DNA of 64,000 bases, from the NCBI GenBank assembly GCA_965240325.2, contig OZ251253.1, positions 864,233-928,232 on the forward strand, read 5' to 3'. The notes below the pieces were generated by a model. It was not told the origin of the DNA and did no database searches. It was given only the letters and a program-made list of their open reading frames with translations. The stretch is from Rebecca billardiae RCC1528 (lineage: Eukaryota; Haptophyta). Below are positions 54,801-64,000 of the stretch, one piece after another. The stretch's first letter is position 1. Each line of letters starts with the position of its first letter. The translations under genes were made by a program, and so were the position numbers.

Positions 54801-56670
54801 GCTCCAGGCCGCGCAAAAAGGTCGAATGCAACCTTGGCCGCCACCCGAGCTACGCGCGCTGGGCCGCACTGGCTCGCTCTGGGTGCCGCCCGGCGCTCAC
54901 AAGGCGCGGCAGTTATTCATCTCGGTCGGGTGAGTGGCGGCCGAGTGTCACGATGCGCAGGGGGCGCCGGCGGCCTTCGCCAGGTGCTCCAGGCCGCGCA
55001 AAAGGTCGAATGCAACCTTGGCCGCCACCCGAGCTACGCGCGCTGGGCCGCACTGGCTCGCTCTGGGTGCCGCCCGGCGCTCACTGAAGGCGCGGCAGTT
55101 ATTCATCTCGGTCGGGTGAGTGGCGGCCGAGTGTCACGATGCGCAGGGGGCGCCGGCGGCCTTCGCCAGGTGCTCCAGGCCGCGCAAAAGGTCGAATGCA
55201 ACCTTGGCCGCCACCTGAGCTACGCGCGCTGGGCCGCACTGGCTCGCTCTGGGTGCCGCCCGGCGCTCGCCGCGGCAGTTATTCATCTCGGTCGGGTGAG
55301 TGGCGGCCGAGTGTCACGATGCGCAAGGGGCGCCGGCGGCCTTCGCCAGGTGCTCCAGGCCGCGCAAAAGGTCGAATGCAACCTTGGCCGCCACCCGAGC
55401 TACGCGCGCTGGGCCGCACTGGCTCGCTCTGGGTGCCGCCCGGCGCTCACCGAAGGCGCGGCAGTTATTTATCTCGGTCGGGTGAGTGGCGGCCGAGTGT
55501 CACGATGCGCAGGGGGCGCCGGCGGCCTTCGCCAGGTGCTCCAGGCCGCGCAAAAGGTCGAATGCAACCTTGGCCGCCACCCGAGCTACGCGCGCTGGGC
55601 CGCACTGGCTCGCTCTGGGTGCCGCCCGGCGCTCACTGAAGGCGCGGCAGTTATTCATCTCGGTCGGGTGAGTGGCGGCCGAGTGTCACGATGCGCAGGG
55701 GGCGCCGGCGGCCTTCGCCAGGTGCTCCAGGCCGCGCAAAAGGTCGAATGCAACCTTGGCCGCCACCCGAGCTACGCGCGCTGGGCCGCACTGGCTCGCT
55801 CTGGGTGCCGCCCGGCGCTCGCCGCGGCAGTTATTCATCTCGGTCGGGTGAGTGGCGGCCGAGTGTCACGATGCGCAAGGGGCGCCGGCGGCCTTCGCCA
55901 GGTGCTCCAGGCCGCGCAAAAGGTCGAATGCAACCTTGGCCGCCACCCGAGCTACGCGCGCTGGGCCGCCGACTGGCTCGCTCTGGGTGCCGCCCTGCGC
56001 TCACAAGGCGCGGCAGTTATTCATCTCGGTCGGGTAAGTGGCGGCCGAGTGTCACGATGCGCAGGAGCCGCCGGCGGCCTTCGCCAGATGCTCCAGGCCG
56101 CGCAAAAGGTCGAATGCAACCTTGGCCGCCACCCGAGCTACGCGCGCTGGGCCGCACTGGCTCGCTCTGGGACTGGGTGCCGCCCGGCGCTCACTGAAGG
56201 CGCGGCAGTTGTTCATCTCGGTCGGGTAAGTGGCGGCCGAGTGTCACGATGCGCAAGGGGCGCCGGCGGCCTTCGCCAGGTGCTCCAGGCCGCGCAAAAG
56301 GTCGAATGCAACCTTGGCCGCCACCCGAGCTACGCGCGCTGGGCCGCACTGGCTCGCTCTGGGACTGGGTGCCGCCCGGCGCTCACTGAAGGCGCGGCAG
56401 TTGTTCATCTCGGTCGGGTAAGTGGCGGCCGAGTGTCACGATGCGCAGGGGCCGCCGGCGGCCTTCGCCAGGTGCTCCAGGCCGCGCAAAAGGTCGAATG
56501 CAACCTTGGCCGCCACCCGAGCTACGCGCGCTGGGCCGCCGACTGGCTCGCTCTGGGTGCCGCCCTGTGCTCACAAGGCGCGGCAGTTATTCATCTCGGT
56601 CGGGTGAGTGGCGGCCGAGTGTCACGATGCGCAGGGGGCGCCGGCGGCCTTCGCCAGGTGCTCCAGGCCG
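45804..56670 (+). repeat. subtelomeric satellite array, 186-bp unit, about 59 copies
   Basis: Direct tandem copies run from CAACCTTGGCCGCC to CGCAAAAGGTCGAATG. Unit starts, measured at GTGGCGGCCGAGTG, occur at 45,913, 46,099, 46,279 and on to 56,608. Length classes are 186 (commonest), 180, 184, 185, 187 and 192 bp. They come from a few indels: GAAGGC present or absent, CG present or absent, one extra A, CCGACTGG for GCACTGG, and an extra GGGACT. Copies are otherwise nearly identical. Two plus frames have no stop, giving open frames over 1,000 codons; the third stops once per unit. Every unit carries GGGTGAGT or GGGTAAGT, which resembles a splice donor. I regard it as satellite rather than a gene, though transcription is possible. 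Confidence 0.92.
48853..53648 (+). repeat. higher-order duplication: two 2,398-bp blocks of 13 satellite units
   Basis: The order of unit lengths from 48,853 (186,186,186,184,184,184,186,186,180,184,180,186,186) is the same from 51,251, and marker variants agree (GGGCCACACTGG, CAGTTGTTC, CCACCTGAGC). The blocks are 48,853-51,250 and 51,251-53,648. Part of the pattern occurs a third time at 53,277-54,012, overlapping the second block's end. A smaller block at about 47,930-48,480 corresponds to 54,569-55,119. Confidence 0.85.
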
Positions 56671-56681
56671 TAGAAGTATGT

Positions 56682-56793
56682 TTTCTCGAGATTGACCGAG
56701 CCGAATCCTCTCAAAATTGGAGGGCCTCTAGCCCTTCCCATTTCCATGGCAGAGCCCAAGTCTCGTTGAAATCGGTTCGGTCAATCTCGAGAA
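56682..56793. mobile_element. 112-bp fold-back element (MITE-like), copy 1
   Basis: Inverted arms of about 24 bp: TTTCTCGAGATTGACCGAGC at 56,682 and its near-perfect reverse complement ending at 56,793. It sits exactly where the satellite array ends and the telomere-derived sequence begins. There is no coding capacity. The second copy is at 60,746-60,857. Confidence 0.6.
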
Positions 56794-56816
56794 ATTCCCA
56801 TTTTAGTACCGGCGAC

Positions 56817-57168
56817 CCTAACCACGACCCTAACCCTAACCCTTACCACGACCCTAACCCTTACCTGCGCCCTAACCCTTACCACGACCCTAACCCTTAC
56901 CTGCGCCCTAACCCTTACCTGCGCCCTAACCCTTACCTGCGCCCTAACCCTTACCTGCGCCCTAACCCTTACCTGCGCCCTAACCCTTACCTGCGCCCTA
57001 ACCCTTACCTGCGCCCTAACCCTTACCTGCGCCCTAACCCTTACCTGTGCCCTAACCCTTACCTGCGCCCTAACCCTTACCTGCGCCCTAACCCTTACCT
57101 GTGCCCTAACCCTTACCTGCGCCCTAACCCTTACCTGCGCCCTAACCCTCACCCTCACCCTCACATTG
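56817..57168 (-). repeat. 18-bp minisatellite derived from telomere repeat, inverted, copy 1
   Basis: About 18 tandem units of CCCTAACCCTTACCTGCG, with occasional TACCACGA or TACCTGTG variants. The C-rich telomere strand is on plus, opposite to the terminal array, so this block and the TTAGGG array downstream diverge from the TGTACA block between them. Confidence 0.9.
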
Positions 57169-57641
57169 TACATTTGGAATGTAAATTGTACATTTGGGGT
57201 GTAGTACATTGTACATTCGGAAATGTACATTGTACATTCGGAATGTACATTGTACATTCGGAAATGTACATTGTACATTCGGAAATGTACATTGTACATT
57301 TGGATACATTGTACATTTGGAATGTAAATTTTACATTTGGAGTGTAGTACACTGTAGATTCGGAAATGTACATTGTACATTCGAAAATGCACATTGTACA
57401 TATGGAATGTACTACATTGTACATTCGGATCCATTCGATCATCAGATGTACAGCATGCAATCGAAAAGTGTACGAATGGTACACAGTGTACTGTTGCAAT
57501 GTACACTCTGATACATTCAGATGTATATCAATCAAAAGTTCACAAAGTGTACACATATATGTACATTCAAAATGCACATTCGGATACAGTCATATGTACA
57601 ACCAAGAAGTGTACAAAGTGTACAAATGTGTACATTCAAAA
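57165..57641. repeat. TGTACA-palindrome block, copy 1
   Basis: About 480 bp of AT-richer sequence with more than 20 occurrences of the palindrome TGTACA or close variants, mostly in units like TTGTACATTCGGAAATGTACA. It can fold into nested hairpins. No protein is expected; reading frames are repeats of NVHCTF-like peptides. Confidence 0.85.
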
Positions 57642-57930
57642 TAGGGTTAGGGTTAGGGTTAGGGTTAGGGTTAGGGTTAGGGTTAGGGTTAGGGTTAGGG
57701 TTAGGGTTAGGGTTAGGGTTAGGGTTAGGGTTAGGGTTAGGGTTAGGGTTAGGGTTAGGGTTAGGGTTAGGGTTAGGGTTAGGGTTAGGGTTAGGGTTAG
57801 GGTTAGGGTTAGGGGTTAAGGTAGGTTAGGGTTAGGGTTAGGTTAGGTTAGGGTTAGGGTTAGGGTTAGGGTTAGGGTTAGGGTTAGGGTTAGGGGTTAG
57901 GGTTAGGGTTAGGGTTAGGGTTAGGGTTAG

Positions 57931-57962
<32 letters not shown>

Positions 57963-57988
57963 GGTTAGGGTTAGGGTTAGGGTTAGGG

Positions 57989-58029
<41 letters not shown>

Positions 58030-58247
58030 GGTTAGGGTTAGGGTTAGGGTTAGGGTTAGGGTTAGGGGTTAGGGTTAGGGTTAGGGTTAGGGTTAGGGTT
58101 AGGGTTAGGGTTAGGGTTAGGGTTAGGGTTAGGGTTAGGGTTAGGGTTAGGTTAGGGTTAGGGGTTAGGGGTTAGGGTTAGGGTTAGGGTTAGGGTTAGG
58201 GTTAGGGTTAGGGTTAGGGTTAGGGTTAGGGGGTTAGGGTTAGGGGC
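57642..58247 (+). repeat. internal telomeric array (TTAGGG)n
   Basis: About 600 bp of TTAGGG with variants TTAGGGG, TTTAGGG and TTAGG, in the same orientation as the terminal telomere but 5.7 kb inside the window end. It looks like a former chromosome end. Confidence 0.95.
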
Positions 58248-59263
58248 AGGGCCTCCTAACCAAATACGTGTGCGCCCCCGGAGCACTCTGTGAGGTTGAG
58301 GAGCGCATCGGCCTCGGAGCGCAGCGGCGCAGCCGCTGCGCTCCTCGGCCTCCTCGCCTAATTACTAACCCTAAAACTACTAATACTAATAACTAAATAC
58401 TAATTACTAATACAAAAACTAAAACTAGTAATCACTAATTCTATAACTAAAAACTAATACTAATACTAATACCCCTCCTCCCCCCCTCCCTCAATATTTG
58501 GGTGTATTGTGGGGGCTGCGCCCCCACACCCCCGCCTCCTAACCCCCCTCCTACTACCCCCCTACTACCCCTCCTACCCCCCTACTACCCCCCCTCCCAC
58601 CACCCACCTCCTCCCCAGCCTCCCCTTCTACTACACTTCATCTCCCACCCCCTAGAGGCACTGCCAGAGGGCCTGACACCAGTGCGGGCCATCTTTGACG
58701 AATTCTTGCGAGCCACCACCGCATTTTTAATAAACAAGTGCACTTGCTCAAAGAGAGAATTTTGTCTTCAGAATGTTCCCTCAAAACATCAGCAAAATCG
58801 AAAAATATTTGGTGCACCTGCCAGTGGGACTTGCACCTGGCGCCTATGTGTTTGCACCCATGAAAAAATCTAAGTCTTGGTGGCTGTACTTTCAAAAAAA
58901 ATACAAACTTGAGGAACGTCTTCTTTCTATATGTAGATTTTGTCTGCAAATTATGAGAAAATGCAAAAAAGCTATGCTACTAATGGTACTGCTTAGTAGT
59001 AGTTTTCTATAAGTAGGGGTATTAGTAGGAGGGGGTTACTAGGAGGGGGTTAGTAGGGGGTTAGTAGTGGTTTTAGTTTTAGGTAAACCTTTAGACTTTT
59101 CGGGGGGAGCGATTTGATTTTGATATTTTCAGAATTTCTAAACGACTTCGTATGCAAGTGACGAAACCCTAACCTATGGCATAGTTAGCAAAATGTGACT
59201 TTTTGGACAAAACTTCAGGGAGTGTTGCCCCACTTCAGGGAAGCCTAGGTTAGGGTTAGGGTT
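58248..59263. other. AT-richer spacer between telomeric arrays
   Basis: About 1 kb begins with a hairpin (58,315-58,345; arms GGAGCGCAGCGG/CCGCTGCGCTCC), then CTAATA-rich sequence, a CCCCTCCTCC/CTACTACCC pyrimidine tract (58,470-58,640), and a low-GC stretch to 59,245. It ends in GGTTAGGGTTAGGGTTAACC, where it joins the second satellite block. Short open frames (for example 58,502-58,873) lack domains and are probably not genes. Confidence 0.6.
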
Positions 59264-60734
59264 AACCTTGGCCGCCACCTGAGCTACGCGCGCTGGGCCG
59301 CACTGGCTCGCTCTGGGTGCCGCCCGGCGCTCGCCGCGGCAGTTATTCATCTCGGTCGGGTGAGTGGCGGCCGAGTGTCACGATGCGCAAGGGGCGCCGG
59401 CGGCCTTCGCCAGGTGCTCCAGGCCGCGCAAAAGGTCGAATGCAACCTTGGCCGCCACCCGAGCTACGCGCGCTGGGCCGCACTGGCTCGCTCTGGGTGC
59501 CGCCCGGCGCTCACCGAAGGCGCGGCAGTTATTTATCTCGGTCGGGTGAGTGGCGGCCGAGTGTCACGATGCGCAGGGGGCGCCGGCGGCCTTCGCCAGG
59601 TGCTCCAGGCCGCGCAAAAGGTCGAATGCAACCTTGGCCGCCACCCGAGCTACGCGCGCTGGGCCGCACTGGCTCGCTCTGGGTGCCGCCCGGCGCTCAC
59701 TGAAGGCGCGGCAGTTATTCATCTCGGTCGGGTGAGTGGCGGCCGAGTGTCACGATGCGCAGGGGGCGCCGGCGGCCTTCGCCAGGTGCTCCAGGCCGCG
59801 CAAAAGGTCGAATGCAACCTTGGCCGCCACCCGAGCTACGCGCGCTGGGCCGCACTGGCTCGCTCTGGGTGCCGCCCGGCGCTCGCCGCGGCAGTTATTC
59901 ATCTCGGTCGGGTGAGTGGCGGCCGAGTGTCACGATGCGCAAGGGGCGCCGGCGGCCTTCGCCAGGTGCTCCAGGCCGCGCAAAAGGTCGAATGCAACCT
60001 TGGCCGCCACCCGAGCTACGCGCGCTGGGCCGCCGACTGGCTCGCTCTGGGTGCCGCCCTGCGCTCACAAGGCGCGGCAGTTATTCATCTCGGTCGGGTA
60101 AGTGGCGGCCGAGTGTCACGATGCGCAGGAGCCGCCGGCGGCCTTCGCCAGATGCTCCAGGCCGCGCAAAAGGTCGAATGCAACCTTGGCCGCCACCCGA
60201 GCTACGCGCGCTGGGCCGCACTGGCTCGCTCTGGGACTGGGTGCCGCCCGGCGCTCACTGAAGGCGCGGCAGTTGTTCATCTCGGTCGGGTAAGTGGCGG
60301 CCGAGTGTCACGATGCGCAAGGGGCGCCGGCGGCCTTCGCCAGGTGCTCCAGGCCGCGCAAAAGGTCGAATGCAACCTTGGCCGCCACCCGAGCTACGCG
60401 CGCTGGGCCGCACTGGCTCGCTCTGGGACTGGGTGCCGCCCGGCGCTCACTGAAGGCGCGGCAGTTGTTCATCTCGGTCGGGTAAGTGGCGGCCGAGTGT
60501 CACGATGCGCAGGGGCCGCCGGCGGCCTTCGCCAGGTGCTCCAGGCCGCGCAAAAGGTCGAATGCAACCTTGGCCGCCACCCGAGCTACGCGCGCTGGGC
60601 CGCCGACTGGCTCGCTCTGGGTGCCGCCCTGTGCTCACAAGGCGCGGCAGTTATTCATCTCGGTCGGGTGAGTGGCGGCCGAGTGTCACGATGCGCAGGG
60701 GGCGCCGGCGGCCTTCGCCAGGTGCTCCAGGCCG
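59264..60734 (+). repeat. second 186-bp satellite block (duplication copy 2)
   Basis: Eight unit starts are visible (59,364 to 60,672), matching 55,300-56,608 at offset 4,064, including the two 192-bp units with the GGGACTGGGTGCC insertion. It begins abruptly inside a unit at AACCTTGGCCGCC, fused to TTAGGG repeats. Confidence 0.93.
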
Positions 60735-60745
60735 TAGAAGTATGT

Positions 60746-60857
60746 TTTCTCGAGATTGACCGAGCCGAATCCTCTCAAAATTGGAGGGCCTCTAGCCCTT
60801 CCCATTTCCATGGCAGAGCCCAAGTCTCGTTGAAATCGGTTCGGTCAATCTCGAGAA
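60746..60857. mobile_element. 112-bp fold-back element, copy 2
   Basis: Same sequence as 56,682-56,793, carried along in the 4,064-bp-offset duplication rather than by independent insertion. Confidence 0.6.
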
Positions 60858-60880
60858 ATTCCCATTTTAGTACCGGCGAC

Positions 60881-61232
60881 CCTAACCACGACCCTAACCC
60901 TAACCCTTACCACGACCCTAACCCTTACCTGCGCCCTAACCCTTACCACGACCCTAACCCTTACCTGCGCCCTAACCCTTACCTGCGCCCTAACCCTTAC
61001 CTGCGCCCTAACCCTTACCTGCGCCCTAACCCTTACCTGCGCCCTAACCCTTACCTGCGCCCTAACCCTTACCTGCGCCCTAACCCTTACCTGCGCCCTA
61101 ACCCTTACCTGTGCCCTAACCCTTACCTGCGCCCTAACCCTTACCTGCGCCCTAACCCTTACCTGTGCCCTAACCCTTACCTGCGCCCTAACCCTTACCT
61201 GCGCCCTAACCCTCACCCTCACCCTCACATTG
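60881..61232 (-). repeat. 18-bp inverted telomere-derived minisatellite, copy 2
   Basis: Copy of 56,817-57,168 with the same order of CTGCG, CTGTG and CACGA variants. Confidence 0.9.
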
Positions 61233-61705
61233 TACATTTGGAATGTAAATTGTACATTTGGGGTGTAGTACATTGTACATTCGGAAATGTACATTGTACA
61301 TTCGGAATGTACATTGTACATTCGGAAATGTACATTGTACATTCGGAAATGTACATTGTACATTTGGATACATTGTACATTTGGAATGTAAATTTTACAT
61401 TTGGAGTGTAGTACACTGTAGATTCGGAAATGTACATTGTACATTCGAAAATGCACATTGTACATATGGAATGTACTACATTGTACATTCGGATCCATTC
61501 GATCATCAGATGTACAGCATGCAATCGAAAAGTGTACGAATGGTACACAGTGTACTGTTGCAATGTACACTCTGATACATTCAGATGTATATCAATCAAA
61601 AGTTCACAAAGTGTACACATATATGTACATTCAAAATGCACATTCGGATACAGTCATATGTACAACCAAGAAGTGTACAAAGTGTACAAATGTGTACATT
61701 CAAAA
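61229..61705. repeat. TGTACA-palindrome block, copy 2
   Basis: Copy of 57,165-57,641 with no visible differences, directly at the base of the terminal telomere. Confidence 0.85.
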
Positions 61706-62716
61706 TAGGGTTAGGGTTAGGGTTAGGGTTAGGGTTAGGGTTAGGGTTAGGGTTAGGGTTAGGGTTAGGGTTAGGGTTAGGGTTAGGGTTAGGGTTAGGG
61801 TTAGGGTTAGGGTTAGGGTTAGGGTTAGGGTTAGGGTTAGGGTTAGGGTTAGGGGTTAAGGTAGGTTAGGGTTAGGGTTAGGTTAGGTTAGGGTTAGGGT
61901 TAGGGGTTAGGGTTAGGGTTAGGGTTAGGGTTAGGGTTAGGTTAGGGTTAGGGTTAGGGTTAGGGTTAGGGTTAGGGTTAGGGTTAGGGTTAGGGTTAGG
62001 GGTTAGGGTTAGGGTTAGGGTTAGGGTTAGGGTTAGGGTTAGGGTTAGGGTTAGGGTTAGGGTTAGGGTTAGGGTTAGGGTTAGGGTTTAGGGTTAGGTT
62101 AGGGTTAGGGTTAGGGTTAGGGTTAGGGTTAGGGTTAGGGTTAGGTTAGGGTTAGGGTTAGGGTTAGGGTTAGGGTAGGGTTAGGGTTAGGGTTAGGGTT
62201 AGGGTTAGGGTTAGGGTTAGGGTTAGGGTTAGGGTTAGGGTTAGGGTTAGGGTTAGGGTTAGGGTTAGGGTTAGGGTTAGGGTTAGGGGTTAGGGTTAGG
62301 GTTAGGGTTAGGGTTAGGGTTAGGGTTAGGGTTAGGGTTAGGGTTAGGGTTAGGGTTAGGGTTAGGGTTAGGGTTAGGGTTAGGGTTTAGGGGTTAGGGT
62401 TAGGGTTAGGGTTAGGGTTAGGGTTAGGGTTAGGGTTAGGGGTTAGGGTTAGGGTTAGGGTTAGGGTTAGGGTTAGGGTTAGGGTTAGGGTTAGGGGTTA
62501 GGGTTAGGGTTAGGGTTAGGGTTAGGGGTTAGGGTTAGGGTTAGGGTTAGGGTTAGGGTTAGGGTTAGGGTTAGGGTTAGGGTTAGGGTTAGGGTTAGGG
62601 TTAGGGTTAGGGTTAGGGTTAGGGTTAGGGTTAGGGTTAGGGTTAGGGGTTAGGGTTAGGGTTAGGGTTAGGGTTAGGGTTAGGGGTTAGGGTTAGGGTT
62701 AGGGGTTAGGTTAGGG

Positions 62717-62757
<41 letters not shown>

Positions 62758-62780
62758 GGTTAGGTTAGGGTTAGGGTTAG

Positions 62781-62818
<38 letters not shown>

Positions 62819-63074
62819 GGTTAGGGGTTAGGGGTTAGGGTTAGGGTTAGGGGTTAGGGTTAGGGTTAGGGTTAGGGGTTAGGGGTTAGGGTTTAGGGGT
62901 TAGGGTTAGGGTTAGGGTTAGGGTTAGGGTTAGGTTAGGGTTAGGGGTTAGGGTTAGGGTTAGGGTTAGGGTTAGGGTTAGGGGTTAGGGTTAGGGTTAG
63001 GGTTAGGGTTAGGGTTAGGGTTAGGGGGTTAGGGTTAGGGTTAGGGTTAGGGTTAGGTTAGGGTTGGGTTAGGG

Positions 63075-63141
<67 letters not shown>

Positions 63142-63622
63142 GGTTAGGGTTAGGGTTAGGGTTAGGGTTAGGGTTAGGGGTTAGGGTTAGGGTTAGGGTT
63201 AGGGTTAGGGTTAGGTTAGGGTTAGGGGTTAGGGGGTTAGGGTTAGGGTTAGGGTTAGGGGTTAGGGTTTAGGGGTTAGGGTTAGGGTTAGGGTTAGGGT
63301 TAGGGTTAGGGTTAGGTTAGGGTTAGGGTTAGGGTTAGGGTTAGGGTTAGGGTTAGGGTTAGGTTTAGGGTTAGGGTTAGGGTTAGGGTTAGGGTTAGGG
63401 GTTAGGGTTAGGGTTAGGGTTAGGGTTAGGGTTAGGGTTAGGGTTAGGGTTAGGGTTAGGGTTAGGTTAGGGTTAGGGTTAGGGTTAGGGTTAGGGTTAG
63501 GGTTAGGGTTAGGGTTAGGTTAGGGTTAGGGTTAGGGTTAGGGTTAGGGTTAGGGTTAGGGTTAGGGTTAGGGTTAGGGTTAGGGTTAGGGTTAGGGTTA
63601 GGGTTAGGGTTAGGGGTTAGGG

Positions 63623-63663
<41 letters not shown>

Positions 63664-63839
63664 GGTTAGGGTTAGGGTTAGGGTTAGGGTTAGGGTTTAG
63701 GGGTTAGGTTAGGGTTAGGGTTAGGGTTAGGGTTAGGGGTTAGGGTTAGGGTTAGGGTTAGGGTTAGGGTTTAGGGTTTAGGGTTAGGGGGGTTAGGGTT
63801 AGGTTAGGGGGTTAGGGTTAGGGTTAGGGTTAGGGTTAG

Positions 63840-63873
<34 letters not shown>

Positions 63874-64000
63874 GTTAGGGTTAGGGTTAAGGGTTAGGGT
63901 TAGGGTTAGGGTTAGGGTTAGGGTTAGGGTTAGGGTTAGGGTTAGGGTTAGGGTTAGGGTTAGGGTTAGGGTTAGGGTTAGGGTTAGGGTTAGGGTTAGG
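61706..64000 (+). repeat. terminal telomere (TTAGGG)n
   Basis: About 2.3 kb of G-strand telomere repeat running to the window end, 5' to 3' toward the chromosome terminus. Variants (TTAGGGG, TTTAGGG, TTAGG, TTAGGGGG) occur throughout and are fewer in the last 110 bp, as expected where telomerase adds new repeats. Confidence 0.96.

Larger units (their letters stand above)
55200..57850 (+). repeat. subtelomeric duplication, copy 1
   Basis: This segment contains the last satellite units, the fold-back element, the 18-bp minisatellite, the TGTACA block and the base of the internal telomeric array. It recurs at 59,264 onward with a constant offset of 4,064 bp up to the TTAGGG repeats. Rare telomere variants (GGGGTTAAGGTAGGTTAGGG) are shared as well, with offset about 4,040 after loss of four hexamers. 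Confidence 0.92.

Noticed and set aside
56817-57168. CRISPR-like array of 18-bp repeats
   Set aside because: There are no spacers; it is a continuous minisatellite derived from telomere sequence in a eukaryotic genome.
57373-57819. Small proteins with VRVRVR or GLGLGL repeats
   Set aside because: These are simple translations of TTAGGG repeats and the TGTACA block.
58502-58873. Pro-rich 123-codon open frame in the spacer
   Set aside because: It comes from a CCCCT/CTACC pyrimidine tract followed by unrelated AT-rich sequence, with no domain.

Overview
The window is nuclear DNA from a eukaryote with a very GC-rich genome, and it runs into a chromosome end. Genes carry short GT-AG introns. Several predicted proteins start with a signal peptide followed by an Ala/Arg/Pro-rich transit-like stretch, the presequence type of algae with complex red plastids. 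The right end is a TTAGGG telomere. Together these suggest a haptophyte-like or related secondary-plastid alga; this is an inference, and no rRNA or plastid marker fixes the species.

Positions 1-28,033 are gene-dense. They hold a partial PGK-GAPDH fusion whose active sites look degraded, a tandem YqgE/AlgH (DUF179) protein, a RING+LON (LONRF-like) protein, a bestrophin-like channel, two small membrane proteins of unknown function, an acyltransferase-3 protein, a further small membrane protein, a putative SAM-dependent methyltransferase, a 119-residue predicted plastid membrane protein, a BTB-ankyrin-FYVE protein of rabankyrin-5 type, a YidD-family protein, and an importin-beta (IPO4/5-like) receptor. 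Convergent gene ends tend to fall in short AT-rich dips, and divergent pairs share short promoters.

Positions 28,034-44,565 are gene-poor. About 8 kb (28.3-36.2 kb) is a mosaic of diverged dispersed repeats. A 2.03-kb segment with 43-bp inverted ends (36,308-38,341) may be a non-autonomous transposon. A TA microsatellite, a 24-bp minisatellite and one long coiled-coil gene follow.

Positions 44,566-64,000 are the subtelomere. The last recognised gene (44,566-45,798, minus) has its 5' end against a tandem array of about 59 copies of a 186-bp repeat (45,804-56,670) containing a 2,398-bp higher-order duplication. Next come a 112-bp fold-back element, an inverted 18-bp telomere-derived minisatellite, a TGTACA-palindrome block and an internal TTAGGG array. 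After a roughly 1-kb AT-richer spacer, the last array units and all of these elements recur with an offset of 4,064 bp and lead into about 2.3 kb of terminal TTAGGG repeats. The order suggests that a chromosome end was copied onto an older telomere.
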